NCBI RefSeq assembly: GCF_007859395.1
Contig: NZ_VOHD01000003.1
Coordinates: 87,561 to 151,560, forward strand
DNA: 64,000 nt
Origin: Planomicrobium sp. CPCC 101110
Lineage (GTDB): Bacteria > Bacillota > Bacilli > Bacillales_A > Planococcaceae
Reading direction: 5' to 3'
Positions 17,633 through 26,330 of the stretch are shown here, in pieces. The stretch's first letter is position 1. Every line of letters begins with the position of its first letter. Both the position numbers and the translations under genes were made by a program. The notes under the pieces were generated by a model. It worked only from the letters and a program-made list of their open reading frames with translations. It did not search any database and was not told where the DNA came from.

Positions 17633-19222
17633 TTAGGCAGAGGCTGCCGTAACCCGGTTCCTTCCTGCTGATTTTGACTGGTATAAGGCTTTGTCCGCTA
17701 TCTTAAAAAGTTCCGTCAGCGAATTCGAATGCAAAGGGAACTCTGATATGCCAAGCGACACTGTAACATTCCTGTCTGGGATCAAAGCGATGTTTTCCAC
17801 TTGCCCACGAATTTTTTCCGCTACTTGTGAAGCTCCTGCGATATCGGTATCAGGAAGGAGCAGTACAAATTCCTCTCCTCCGTATCGAAAACAATGGTCA
17901 TTTTTCCGAACGATTTTTTGGACAGTATCGGCAAGCTTTTTTAATGTTTCATCCCCGGTTTGATGCCCGTAGGTGTCGTTGATCGATTTAAAGTGATCGA
18001 TATCCAAAATTACTAAAGAAAACAGCCGGTTTTCAATGGACCAGTCGGTTAGAACCTCATCCATTTTTCTGCGGTTAGGCAACCCAGTCAATGAATCTGT
18101 AATTGCATTTTGTGTAAGCTGGCGGTTGTTCTTCTCAAGTGTTTCTATTGCGATAGCTACAGTTTTGGTCAACAAGTCGGCTTCACGGTTCCAATGCGGT
18201 TTCATCAAAGCTTCTCGAAGCGGAAGCGATACTTCTTTTCCTTGGGCCAAATGATTGACCAGATCAGCTAGACCGATAAAGGGGGCTGCCAACTTGCGGG
18301 CGATAAAAATCGAAAAAAGAAGCAGCAGCAGAAACGGGAGCCATACATGCATCAGCAAATCTTGAAGCTGGATTTTCAGCATGTTTTGGACATATGAATA
18401 AGGGGTCTGCTGAACAATTCCCCATCCTATTTCGGGTATATAGCTGTAAGCTGCAAGCATAGGAATTCCTTTAGTATTGGTGACAAGTTCCATTCCGCTT
18501 TGGCCTTGTGTCAATTTTTGGACCATAGAATTCTCTAAGGCACTTTCCCCGATCAATCGGGAATCCGGATGAAACAAACGGGTGCCCTCAGGACCAATGA
18601 CAAAATAATAGGAGCCATTCTTTTCGACAGCGTCGTTTCCTAGTATCTGGTTCAAGACATTTTTCTCTTGCAGGTAGATTGTTCCGCCTATCATTCCTCT
18701 GTAGGATCCATCTTTCCTGTAGAGCGGCTGATTCATTAAAACGATCAAGCGATTTGAGGGCCCGACATAAGGAGCAGTGACCCCGGGTTTTTTGGAGTCT
18801 AAAACATCTTTTGTTATACCGGCGGTCAGTTTCTGGCCGGTTAACCCGATGCTGATCGGGCTTATGGCACGGACCACTCCGTTTTCATCCACCCATGAAA
18901 GAGAATTGAAATAACCGCTGCTGCTTCTTAAAAGTTCCAATTGCTCAAATATTTCTTTGTCATTCAACTGCTCGTTTTTTTCAAGAAAAGCAGCCGCATT
19001 TTCTAGGCTCGTTCTCATTGAACTGAATAGTGAATCGACCGAATGGCTCATCTTTTCCGATTTTGAATAGTTGAGTGATAAATATGTGTTTACTAACGAT
19101 TCTTTATTTGAATGGTAAGATGAAAAAGTAAGAATCAAGAGAGTAAGAATGACAGAAGCTGAGACAAGAACAGTCAGCAGTGTCGACAAATTCATCTTTC
19201 GGTTATAGAATAAACGCTTCAT
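17633..19222 (-). CDS. Membrane diguanylate cyclase with Cache-type sensor
   Basis: 529-residue membrane protein that should make c-di-GMP from GTP. TM1 is about residues 13-35. An extracytoplasmic dCACHE-like domain (about 40-285, with SLSWVDENGVVRAISP and YVGPSNRLIVLMNQPLY) binds an unknown small ligand. TM2 is about 289-308, then a HAMP-like linker and a GGDEF domain (about 370-529) with RYGGEEFVLLLP (GGEEF 448-452) and an intact Mg/GTP region (LDIDHFKSINDTYGH). Start ATG 19222 follows AAAGGAGTTAGCTAT. It is upstream of the GGDEF-EAL gene on the same strand, so synthesis and breakdown may be co-expressed. Confidence 0.92.
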   Translation of the reverse strand: MKRLFYNRKMNLSTLLTVLVSASVILTLLILTFSSYHSNKESLVNTYLSLNYSKSEKMSHSVDSLFSSMRTSLENAAAFLEKNEQLNDKEIFEQLELLRSSSGYFNSLSWVDENGVVRAISPISIGLTGQKLTAGITKDVLDSKKPGVTAPYVGPSNRLIVLMNQPLYRKDGSYRGMIGGTIYLQEKNVLNQILGNDAVEKNGSYYFVIGPEGTRLFHPDSRLIGESALENSMVQKLTQGQSGMELVTNTKGIPMLAAYSYIPEIGWGIVQQTPYSYVQNMLKIQLQDLLMHVWLPFLLLLLFSIFIARKLAAPFIGLADLVNHLAQGKEVSLPLREALMKPHWNREADLLTKTVAIAIETLEKNNRQLTQNAITDSLTGLPNRRKMDEVLTDWSIENRLFSLVILDIDHFKSINDTYGHQTGDETLKKLADTVQKIVRKNDHCFRYGGEEFVLLLPDTDIAGASQVAEKIRGQVENIALIPDRNVTVSLGISEFPLHSNSLTELFKIADKALYQSKSAGRNRVTAASA

Positions 19223-19553
19223 ATAGCTAACTCCTTTGTTGATATAAAACAGTGTTTATTTTAATTTTAAAGAAAATGCCTAATAAATATATAAAATAAA
19301 TTTAAATATAGTCGGTTTAAATAGTAAAAAAGTCTCTAATTCGAAAGTCTAGATATTATTATATATTCTTCTTGTATAAGTTGAAATAGGTATATGAATA
19401 TAAAATTCGATAGCCAGAGTTGTTTATGGTGTAAAAGGAAGTAAGATTTCCCTATACATTGTAAAGTGTCTATTATAATGGGATTTTTGCCAAAAGAAGT
19501 ATCAGCAAAATATGAATGTTCCAGAATATAAACTGATCGGAAAGGGTTTTTCG
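19223..19553. other. AT-rich divergent promoter region
   Basis: 331 bases between the cyclase and helicase genes. A TATAAT on the plus strand at 19474-19479 fits a start near 19486 for the helicase gene. No clear -35 and no inverted repeat that I can defend. Confidence 0.4.
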
Positions 19554-22500
19554 ATGAATTTTTCATTAAGTGAAAGAAAAATAAAAAAGTTATGTGGGAC
19601 GGCGGCATATAAAAAAGGAGAAAACCTTCATATGGCTGGCAAAATCATGCTTCTGAAAGACGCTGCAGAAGATTTGTCGATGGAAGGCAAGGTGCAGGGC
19701 AGGACTGAGTTTCGGGTCCGCGTCAAGCAAACTCCGTCCGGAGAAATTCTGGCTTCCTGCAGCTGTCCGCCGGTCGATTTTGTGGCGACATACTGCCATC
19801 ATATTGCAGGAGTGCTTCTGGCGATTGATGAAATGCAGCAACGGGAAAATCCAATGGCCGCTAAAATGATGGATATGTTTGGAGAAAAGGCTTCTTCCAG
19901 AGGCAGCCGCCGTTATTTTGATAAACGCCAGCTGATCCAGGTGGAATTCAGCTGCGTCCCATTACAGCTGCAGGAGAACGAAGCTATTCTTGGAATAGAA
20001 CTGAAAGCTGGAATTGAGAAGCTGGAAGATGTTCCAAGCACGCAAGGATTTCTAGAGAGCATCAGCAGGGGAGAAGCGTATGCAATTTCAAAAGGCATCG
20101 TTTATGCACCGGAGACTTGCAGTTTTGATGATAAAACCGATGCCGTTCTGCAGTTTTTGATAAAAAGCCAACTTCCGAAGAACAAAGTGGAAATTGTTCA
20201 CGATTTGCTGGTGATTTCACCGTCCGATTGGGACCGTCTTCTGCCTTTGCTGCAGCAAGTCCCTTCGGTCAAGGTGGTGCAGGGAAGCCGGGTTTTTCGC
20301 GGCCTTCATCTTGCAAAAGCGCTTCCTCTAACTTTTCGTTTTGATGAAGCGGAAATGGGCAACTACCGGCTGGATGTTAGAGGGCTGGACGGAATAATGG
20401 TATTGCCCGCTTATGATATGGCATTTTCTGAAGGTTCGGCAATCCGGTTGTCTGAAGAGGATACAAAGCGGCTGGCGAAGCTGAAAGAGATGATGGCGGG
20501 AACGAAAAACCGGCTCTTCATTTCCGCGGAGGCACTGAATCATTTTATGGAAACTGTCACGCCTGGATTGGAGCGGCTGGGAATTGTCCAATTAACAGAT
20601 GCTGTGGAAGAGCGGCTTGAAGTGGCGCCTCTTCAGGCAAGATTGTATTTGGACCGGCTTAAGCACCGCTTGCTTGCCGGAGTGGAGTTCCATTATGGCC
20701 ATCTTGTCATCAATCCGTGTGAAGAGGCGGAGGAAGGGGTCAGGCAGTACCCAGGAATCCGCCGGCAGCGGGACAAAGAGCAGCGGATCTTGAGAATAAT
20801 GGAAGAAAGCGGTTTTGCCCAAACGGACGGCGGCTATTATATGCACGATGAAGAAGCCGAATATCAGTTTCTTTACCATGCTGTTCCTGTTCTTGAACAG
20901 CTTGTGCAGGTTTACGCCACAACTGCAGTGAAGTTGAGAGTAACAAAAGCGTATGCTGGACCGAAAATCAAAGTGGAAATCAGTGAAAGAACAGATTGGC
21001 TGGAATTTAAGTTTGATCTTCAGGAGATTCCGGAAGCGGAGATCAAGAAAATACTTGCTGCGCTGCAGGAAAAACGGAAATATTATCGCATCCCTAACGG
21101 TACGTTAATGTCATTGGAGACATCGGAATTTTTGGCGCTGAGTGATTTCATCCATAACTTTGGCATAACGGAAGAAAATTTCGGTGAACACGATGTCCGT
21201 GTTCCACTTATCCAAGGAATGCAGCTTGCTGAATCCTTGGAAGAAGGGCAATTGGCAGAGCCCGGAAAGGCGTTCGCCGAACTGCTGAAAAACTTAAGCC
21301 AGCCGGAACAAATGGAGCAAGAAGTTCCGGCACATTTAGCGAAAACCTTGCGTGATTACCAGAAAGCAGGACTCCATTGGTTTAAGATGCTGGCAAAATA
21401 CAAATTCGGCGGAATATTGGCGGATGATATGGGGCTTGGCAAAACGCTGCAGAGTATTGCTTTCATCGTCTCTGCTCTTCCTGATATCCGAACACGGAAG
21501 CGGCCTGTCTTGATCGTCGCGCCTTCGTCGCTTGTCTATAATTGGCTGAGCGAATTGAAGAAGTTTGCCCCTGAAGTCAATGCAGCTGTTATTGATGGCC
21601 AGAAAAAGAAACGTATGGCTTTGTTTGCCCAAAGCACGGGGCTTGATGTTATCATCACTTCTTATCCTGCCTTGCGCATGGATAGTGTTCTTTATCGCGA
21701 TAAAAGCTTTCATACAGTATTTTTTGATGAAGCACAGGCTTTTAAAAATCCAGCGACCCAAACAGCAAAAGCAGCCAAAGCAATCCAGGCGGAATATCGC
21801 TTTGCATTGACAGGAACGCCGATTGAAAATTCATTAGATGAACTTTGGTCGATATTTTACGTCGTTTTTCCGGAACTGCTGCCAAACCGGCGGGCTTTCA
21901 GCGAAATGAGAAGGGAACGCATCACAAAACGGGTGCGGCCGTTCATTTTGCGGCGCTTGAAACAAGATGTTCTCAAAGAATTGCCAAGCAAATTCGAAAC
22001 CATTCTGCGTTCTGAACTGCAGATAGAGCAAAAGAAGCTGTATGCGGCTTATTTGGCAGAACTGAAACAGGATGCCTTGAAGCATTTGAACAAAGACAGC
22101 TTCCAAAAAAACCGAATCCGCATTTTGGCGGGATTGACACGGCTTCGGCAGTTATGCTGCCATCCGGCTCTTTTTGTAGAAGGATACGCAGGAGGATCGG
22201 CCAAATTGGATCAGTTGATGGATATTCTAGAAGAATGCCGGATTTCGGGAAGGCGGGTATTGGTATTTTCCCAATTTACACAAATGCTTGGAATTATCGG
22301 CGGAAAGCTGGCAAAAGGAGGAGTTCCTTATTTCTACCTGGACGGACAGACACCTCCTATAGAACGGGTGGAAATGTGCAGCCGGTTTAATGAAGGGGAA
22401 GGGAACTTGTTTTTAATTTCATTGAAAGCGGGCGGGACTGGCTTGAATTTGACCGGCGCAGATACTGTAATTCTTTACGACTTGTGGTGGAATCCGGCAA

Positions 22501-22709
22501 TCGAGCAGCAAGCTGCCGACCGGGCGCATCGCATGGGACAAAAAAACGAAGTACAGGTTATTCGCCTAATCGCCAAGGGAACCATTGAAGAAAAGATCAC
22601 GCAGCTTCAAGAGCGCAAAAAAAACCTGATTGATGAAGTGGTTCAATCAGGGACGGAGCCATTAACAGCGATGACTGAAGAAGATATTCGGGAAATTCTG
22701 ATGGTGTAG
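19554..22709 (+). CDS. SWIM zinc-finger SNF2 helicase
   Basis: 1051-residue Snf2/Rad54-type ATPase of the bacterial SWIM-SNF2 kind (YwqA-like in B. subtilis). ATG 19554 (MNFSLSERKIKKLCG) is chosen because GGAAAGGG lies upstream; ATG 19512 has none. The N-terminal SWIM finger reads CSCPPVDFVATYCHH (about 67-81). The helicase core begins near 620: DDMGLGKT (motif I), VFFDEAQAFKN (II, DEAQ), LTGTPIEN (III), then VLVFSQFT, SLKAGGTGLNLTGAD (V) and DRAHRMGQ (VI). The protein should translocate on double-stranded DNA or remodel protein-DNA complexes; its role in Bacillales is poorly known. Single gene with a strong bidirectional terminator. Confidence 0.93.
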   Translation: MNFSLSERKIKKLCGTAAYKKGENLHMAGKIMLLKDAAEDLSMEGKVQGRTEFRVRVKQTPSGEILASCSCPPVDFVATYCHHIAGVLLAIDEMQQRENPMAAKMMDMFGEKASSRGSRRYFDKRQLIQVEFSCVPLQLQENEAILGIELKAGIEKLEDVPSTQGFLESISRGEAYAISKGIVYAPETCSFDDKTDAVLQFLIKSQLPKNKVEIVHDLLVISPSDWDRLLPLLQQVPSVKVVQGSRVFRGLHLAKALPLTFRFDEAEMGNYRLDVRGLDGIMVLPAYDMAFSEGSAIRLSEEDTKRLAKLKEMMAGTKNRLFISAEALNHFMETVTPGLERLGIVQLTDAVEERLEVAPLQARLYLDRLKHRLLAGVEFHYGHLVINPCEEAEEGVRQYPGIRRQRDKEQRILRIMEESGFAQTDGGYYMHDEEAEYQFLYHAVPVLEQLVQVYATTAVKLRVTKAYAGPKIKVEISERTDWLEFKFDLQEIPEAEIKKILAALQEKRKYYRIPNGTLMSLETSEFLALSDFIHNFGITEENFGEHDVRVPLIQGMQLAESLEEGQLAEPGKAFAELLKNLSQPEQMEQEVPAHLAKTLRDYQKAGLHWFKMLAKYKFGGILADDMGLGKTLQSIAFIVSALPDIRTRKRPVLIVAPSSLVYNWLSELKKFAPEVNAAVIDGQKKKRMALFAQSTGLDVIITSYPALRMDSVLYRDKSFHTVFFDEAQAFKNPATQTAKAAKAIQAEYRFALTGTPIENSLDELWSIFYVVFPELLPNRRAFSEMRRERITKRVRPFILRRLKQDVLKELPSKFETILRSELQIEQKKLYAAYLAELKQDALKHLNKDSFQKNRIRILAGLTRLRQLCCHPALFVEGYAGGSAKLDQLMDILEECRISGRRVLVFSQFTQMLGIIGGKLAKGGVPYFYLDGQTPPIERVEMCSRFNEGEGNLFLISLKAGGTGLNLTGADTVILYDLWWNPAIEQQAADRAHRMGQKNEVQVIRLIAKGTIEEKITQLQERKKNLIDEVVQSGTEPLTAMTEEDIREILMV

Positions 22710-22730
22710 CAAAGTTTTCAGAACATGCAA

Positions 22731-22778
22731 AGAACCCGCAAGGAAGTTACTGTAAAAAGTAATTTCTTTGCGGGTTCT
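22731..22778. terminator. Bidirectional terminator
   Basis: A 21-bp stem (22731-22751 with 22758-22778, AGAACCCGCAAGG-type arm) followed by ATTTTTTATT on the plus strand; it also ends the convergent YtxH gene. Confidence 0.88.
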
Positions 22779-22790
22779 ATTTTTTATTGC

Positions 22791-23579
22791 TTATTTGTTG
22801 TTTTTGGTAGAATCAGAACCGCCTGCAGTACCTGAAGTGCCTGAAGTATCCAAGGTATCTGAAGTGCCGGAACCGAATTTAGTGCCAGAGGCACCTGAAG
22901 TGCTTGATGTGCCCGAAGTGCTTGATGTGTTTAGGGCATCAGTCGTTACAACAGTACTAGGTGTTTGAGTAGTAGTAGTTGATGTTGTATCTGTTGTTGT
23001 GTCAGTTGATTTATCTTGTTTCTTCTCTTTCAGCTCAGTCACTTTGCCTGATACTTTGCCGGACAATCCAGTTGCCTGTTCTTTGACTTGTCCTGCGATG
23101 CCAGCCGCTTTTTCTTTGACTTGGCTTAGTTTTCCGCTTCCGCCATTGCTGCTGTCACCAGAAGAACTGCTGGCGATTTTTTCTTTTACAACGTTCTGCA
23201 TTTCTTTTCCGCTTTTCGGAGCTAAAAACAGTGCTGTTGCTGCGCCGACTAATGCTCCGGTCAACAGGCCGGTAACAAAACCGCTGCCTCCGGAACTGGT
23301 TTCGGAGCCGAAATTGATTGATGTTGCGGGAGCCGTCACTTTTCCGAGGCGCTGAAGGCGTTCTTCCACTTCTTCAATAATCTCGAATACTGTCCGGCCG
23401 CTTGTTTCGACGAGGGATCCCTGTGTTTGAAAACCTTCATAGCTTTCCACATTGCGTACGACAACGACGTCATACGTGGCCGCTTCTGATCGTTGGTCGA
23501 TCAACGTAGCCTGATATCCTTTTTTCTGAAGCGCTTGTTGAATGTCTGTGAATGGTTGTTCCACTGCAATTTTGACCAT
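22791..23579 (-). CDS. UPF0180 (YkuS-like) domain fused to YtxH domain with low-complexity tail
   Basis: 262-residue protein with three parts. Residues 1-80 match the small UPF0180/YkuS family (KIAVEQPFTDIQQALQKKGY, then YDVVVVRNVESYEGF). Residues about 108-140 are a YtxH-type membrane-anchor segment (GFVTGLLTGALVGAATALFL, then APKSGKEMQ). The rest is a Lys/Glu helix-prone region and a tail almost wholly of Ser, Thr, Gly and Asp (about 195-262) with repeats such as TSSTSGTSSTSGASGT. YtxH proteins are stress-linked in Bacillus; YkuS has no firm function. ATG 23579 follows GAGGAGTGATCAA. Usually these two domains are separate proteins. No operon partner. Confidence 0.8.
   Translation of the reverse strand: MVKIAVEQPFTDIQQALQKKGYQATLIDQRSEAATYDVVVVRNVESYEGFQTQGSLVETSGRTVFEIIEEVEERLQRLGKVTAPATSINFGSETSSGGSGFVTGLLTGALVGAATALFLAPKSGKEMQNVVKEKIASSSSGDSSNGGSGKLSQVKEKAAGIAGQVKEQATGLSGKVSGKVTELKEKKQDKSTDTTTDTTSTTTTQTPSTVVTTDALNTSSTSGTSSTSGASGTKFGSGTSDTLDTSGTSGTAGGSDSTKNNK
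22897..22929 (-). repeat. Short tandem repeat in the low-complexity tail
   Basis: The 15-base unit GAAGTGCTTGATGTG (plus-strand reading) occurs at 22897 and 22915, period 18, inside a longer degenerate run (about 22830-22930) encoding Ser/Thr/Gly repeats. Confidence 0.7.
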
Positions 23580-23680
23580 TTGATCACTCCTCTTTCTTTT
23601 TTTACGTATTTTCTATAATTCCCTATTGTGCATCTATTTCAAACATTTTATTTTTTGAAATTGTTCGACTGTATATGAAA

Positions 23681-23710
23681 AAGGCTTGGAATGTTATTCC
23701 TCCAAGCCTT
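23681..23710 (-). terminator. Terminator of the PspA/polyamine operon
   Basis: Read on the minus strand: AAGGCTTGGA (23710-23701), loop, TCCAAGCCTT (23690-23681), then TTT. Confidence 0.82.
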
Positions 23711-23736
23711 CATCTCTATAAAAGAATTCTGTTGTT

Positions 23737-25290
23737 TCAATAATATCGCCAGGACTTTTCATAGTACTCGATCAAATTCGGATGGATCAAAGTATTAGGC
23801 TCAAGGACAATTTCCTTGCCATTGCCATCTTCAATCACAGCATCTTCATCTTTGCCGAAAGCCGTCAATGCCGGCAGCAAATCGGTTGTGAGATACTGTG
23901 TGTCTTCGATGATTTCGAGGTTTTTGGCGCTGATATCGCTGCGCGAAGCGAGAACATAGCCCCATCCGCCGAAACTTGGAATATCGGCATGCAAGTTGTC
24001 GGTTTTCAAGCCAGCCGCTTGTATAGTTGTATCAATGGTCCAGTAAACTTCAGGCGCAAATACCGGACTGGTAGCCTGGACCATCATGGCTCCGTCCGGA
24101 TGCAGCCGGTTACGGACCAGCGAATAAAATTCCTGGGTATATAATTTGTTCAGTGATTCGTTGTTCGGGTCCGGCAAATCGATAATGATAACATCGTAGA
24201 AGCCTTCGGTCCCTTCTAAAAAGCGAAATGCATCATCGTTTACCACTTCTACTTTTTCGTTATCCAATGAACCTTCATTCAATTCGGCCAGCATAGGATG
24301 GCTGCGGGCAATTTCTGTCATCTTGGGATCCAAATCGACTAACGTTATGCTTCCGGCATCCGGGTATTTCAACACTTCCCGGGCGGCCAATCCATCGCCG
24401 CCGCCAAGTATGAGGATCCGCTCATGCCTCGCAGCTGCAGCCATCGGCGGATGCACAAGAATTTCATGATAACGGTGTTCATCGGATGAACTGAATTGAA
24501 GCTGGCCATCCAGGTATAGCCGTGTATCTCCTTGCGCTTTTGTTAGGATGATCTGCTGGTACGCGGACTGTTCGGAAAAGACAATCGGATCTTTATACAA
24601 CCTTTCCTCGAATTGCAGCGCAGCTTCTTCACCTAAAAAAGCACCGGCAATAAGCAGGATCAAAAAGAAAATGCCAAAACCCGCATGCAGCTGGTAGCGC
24701 TTCAGCTCATGTTTGAAGCGGAACACGATCCATAACGCTACCGCAACGTTGATGAGCGCTACGAGAAATGCGGTTTTCACAAGGCCAAAGTAGGGGCGCA
24801 GCAGGAATAGGAAAAGCAGTCCGCCGACCAGTCCGCCGGCATAATCGGAGAACAGCACTTTTGCTGCGCTTTTTTGCAGAGAGATGCCGATTTCATTGGC
24901 TTTGCGGATCAAGATTGGAAGCTCGACTCCAGTCAAAGCGCCGACCAGCAAAATGACGCTGTATAAAAATAGGGAACCGGTGCCGGGGGGCAAGTATGCC
25001 GTCACGCCAAATAACAGCACCGCTGAAAAGCCGCCGACCAGCCCGATGCTGTATTCAATCCAGATAAAAGAGGAAATCAAATTTTTGGTCATCTTCTCGC
25101 TGATGTAGGCGCCAATGCCCATTCCGGTCAAAAAAAGGGAGATAGTGAGCGTGTACTGCTTCACACCATCCCCTAAAATATATGAACCGAGGGCGCCGAA
25201 TAACACTTCGAAAATAATGCCGCAAATCGACACAATGCCGGATGCGTAATAAATCGCCCGGCTTTGCCGGACAGCTTCTTGTTCAGTCAT
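23737..25290 (-). CDS. Membrane-bound spermidine synthase-like protein
   Basis: 517-residue fusion of a seven-helix membrane part (about 1-230, with VSICGIIFEVLFGALGSYIL and LTGMGIGAYISEKM) to a polyamine aminopropyltransferase-like domain (about 235-510). The latter shows the SAM-type site ILGGGDGLAAREVLKYP, the acidic DLDPKMTEIAR and the active-site loop DLPDPNNESLNKLYTQEFY. Soluble SpeE makes spermidine from putrescine and decarboxylated SAM; whether this form uses polyamines or another acceptor is unknown. ATG 25290 sits 12 bp after the DUF350 stop codon. It is the last gene of the PspA operon. The membrane part suggests action at the membrane. Confidence 0.88.
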   Translation of the reverse strand: MTEQEAVRQSRAIYYASGIVSICGIIFEVLFGALGSYILGDGVKQYTLTISLFLTGMGIGAYISEKMTKNLISSFIWIEYSIGLVGGFSAVLLFGVTAYLPPGTGSLFLYSVILLVGALTGVELPILIRKANEIGISLQKSAAKVLFSDYAGGLVGGLLFLFLLRPYFGLVKTAFLVALINVAVALWIVFRFKHELKRYQLHAGFGIFFLILLIAGAFLGEEAALQFEERLYKDPIVFSEQSAYQQIILTKAQGDTRLYLDGQLQFSSSDEHRYHEILVHPPMAAAARHERILILGGGDGLAAREVLKYPDAGSITLVDLDPKMTEIARSHPMLAELNEGSLDNEKVEVVNDDAFRFLEGTEGFYDVIIIDLPDPNNESLNKLYTQEFYSLVRNRLHPDGAMMVQATSPVFAPEVYWTIDTTIQAAGLKTDNLHADIPSFGGWGYVLASRSDISAKNLEIIEDTQYLTTDLLPALTAFGKDEDAVIEDGNGKEIVLEPNTLIHPNLIEYYEKSWRYY

Positions 25291-25302
25291 GCAAACACCG
25301 CC

Positions 25303-25698
25303 TTATGTAATGGAAGCGCCGATTACGAACGCCAATCCGATTGAAACGGCGCATGAGATGATTCCTACTGCCGTATTTCGTTCTTTCAGCTGCTGCTCCA
25401 CTGAAAATCGGGGAGTAAGCACTTCGAAAAGGAAATAAGCGAGAAATTGGAGCGCCAAACCGAACAATCCCCAAATGACGGTTTCCATAATCGTATCGTT
25501 ATGCAGAATGGAGAACGTAAGGATGATGCAGGTGCCGACAATTTTTCCGGCAATTGACAAGGCGACAGCCACGTTGTTGGTATGGATTTCTTCCCAGTCT
25601 TTGTATTTTCTCGTCAATAGTTCAAAAACGATCAATCCGGCAACGACTACCGCAATAGCCGCAAGATAATATAAAAAGGTCAATAAGAATGAATTCAC
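25303..25698 (-). CDS. DUF350 (YjfL-like) membrane protein
   Basis: 131-residue integral membrane protein with four predicted helices: FLLTFLYYLAAIAVVVAGLI, a second around VALSIAGKIVGTCIILTFSI, a third in VIWGLFGLALQFLAYFLFEV, and the C-terminal GIISCAVSIGLAFVIGASIT. This is the DUF350/YjfL pattern. Start GTG 25698 has AAAGGAG 8 nt upstream; a longer reading frame overlaps the previous gene and lacks a ribosome site. In E. coli the DUF350 gene yjfL lies beside the PspA paralogue yjfJ and a glutathionylspermidine-synthase-like gene, matching the neighbours here. Molecular function unknown. Confidence 0.83.
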   Translation of the reverse strand: MNSFLLTFLYYLAAIAVVVAGLIVFELLTRKYKDWEEIHTNNVAVALSIAGKIVGTCIILTFSILHNDTIMETVIWGLFGLALQFLAYFLFEVLTPRFSVEQQLKERNTAVGIISCAVSIGLAFVIGASIT

Positions 25699-25721
25699 TG
25701 CTCCAGCTCCTTTGCTATTGG

Positions 25722-26270
25722 TTATTTTCCTACGCCAGGCCCGCCGCCCCGGAATGTTGAACCGCGCCCATATGAACTGGTGGCCGGGAATGATCTGTAC
25801 GAACCGCCGCCGGAATAACAGCCGCCGCGGCTGCATCGATTGCCTTGGGTTGTAACCCATGTCGGGCCAAAACGGTTGCTTAAAAACGAACCGACAAACA
25901 TACCGGTGAAAAAGCCAGGATGATAAGTGTTTCGTACGAATTCTTCCCCAGCCACTTCTACAAGGGTAGTCCCTGGATTGTCGGGATCTTCTGTTAAAAT
26001 AACAAATTCATCATCATAAACAAGAACTTGCCGGCCTTCCACCACTTCGCCGATCTGATCCGGTTCCTGCACTTGGCTGAGCTCTGTTGCTGTATCGGCC
26101 AAGCTTTGTTCGGACCGGTACATCATCGCGCGGTCGTTTGAAGTGCTGCCCGCCACCGCATCGACAAACGTATAGTTCTGCTCAATGTAATCTTCCGCTT
26201 GGCTCATTCCGCAAGCAGCCAAAAAAAGCACCATGGAAATCATTCCGCATAGCCATCCTCTTTTTATCAT
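25722..26270 (-). CDS. DUF4247-like lipoprotein
   Basis: 182-residue lipoprotein. ATG 26270 (MIKRGWLCGMISMVLFLAAC) follows GGGGTGTTTACTTT; upstream starts lack a ribosome site. The lipobox is LAAC (Cys20). The mature part is acidic and soluble (DYIEQNYTFVDAVAGSTSND, EPDQIGEVVEGRQVLVYDDE) and ends in a Gly/Ser/Tyr/Arg-rich tail with two cysteines (CSRGGCYSGGGSY). This matches DUF4247 proteins found beside PspA and DUF350 genes. It starts only 22 bases after a terminator-like hairpin downstream of pspA, so it must rely on readthrough. Function unknown. Confidence 0.75.
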   Translation of the reverse strand: MIKRGWLCGMISMVLFLAACGMSQAEDYIEQNYTFVDAVAGSTSNDRAMMYRSEQSLADTATELSQVQEPDQIGEVVEGRQVLVYDDEFVILTEDPDNPGTTLVEVAGEEFVRNTYHPGFFTGMFVGSFLSNRFGPTWVTTQGNRCSRGGCYSGGGSYRSFPATSSYGRGSTFRGGGPGVGK

Positions 26271-26292
26271 AAAGTAAACACCCCACATGAAC

Positions 26293-26322
26293 AAAAACAG
26301 CCCGCCGCATGGAAGCGGGCTG
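26293..26322 (-). terminator. Intercistronic hairpin between pspA-like and DUF4247 genes
   Basis: Minus strand CAGCCCGC (26322-26315), 9-nt loop, GCGGGCTG (26305-26298), then TTTTTG. It looks like a real Rho-independent terminator inside the operon. Confidence 0.75.
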
Positions 26323-26330
26323 CCGTCCGT

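Noticed and set aside
22768..22968. Plus-strand frame with VPEVPEV-like repeats
   Set aside because: It is the antisense of the Ser/Thr repeat tail and begins inside a terminator.
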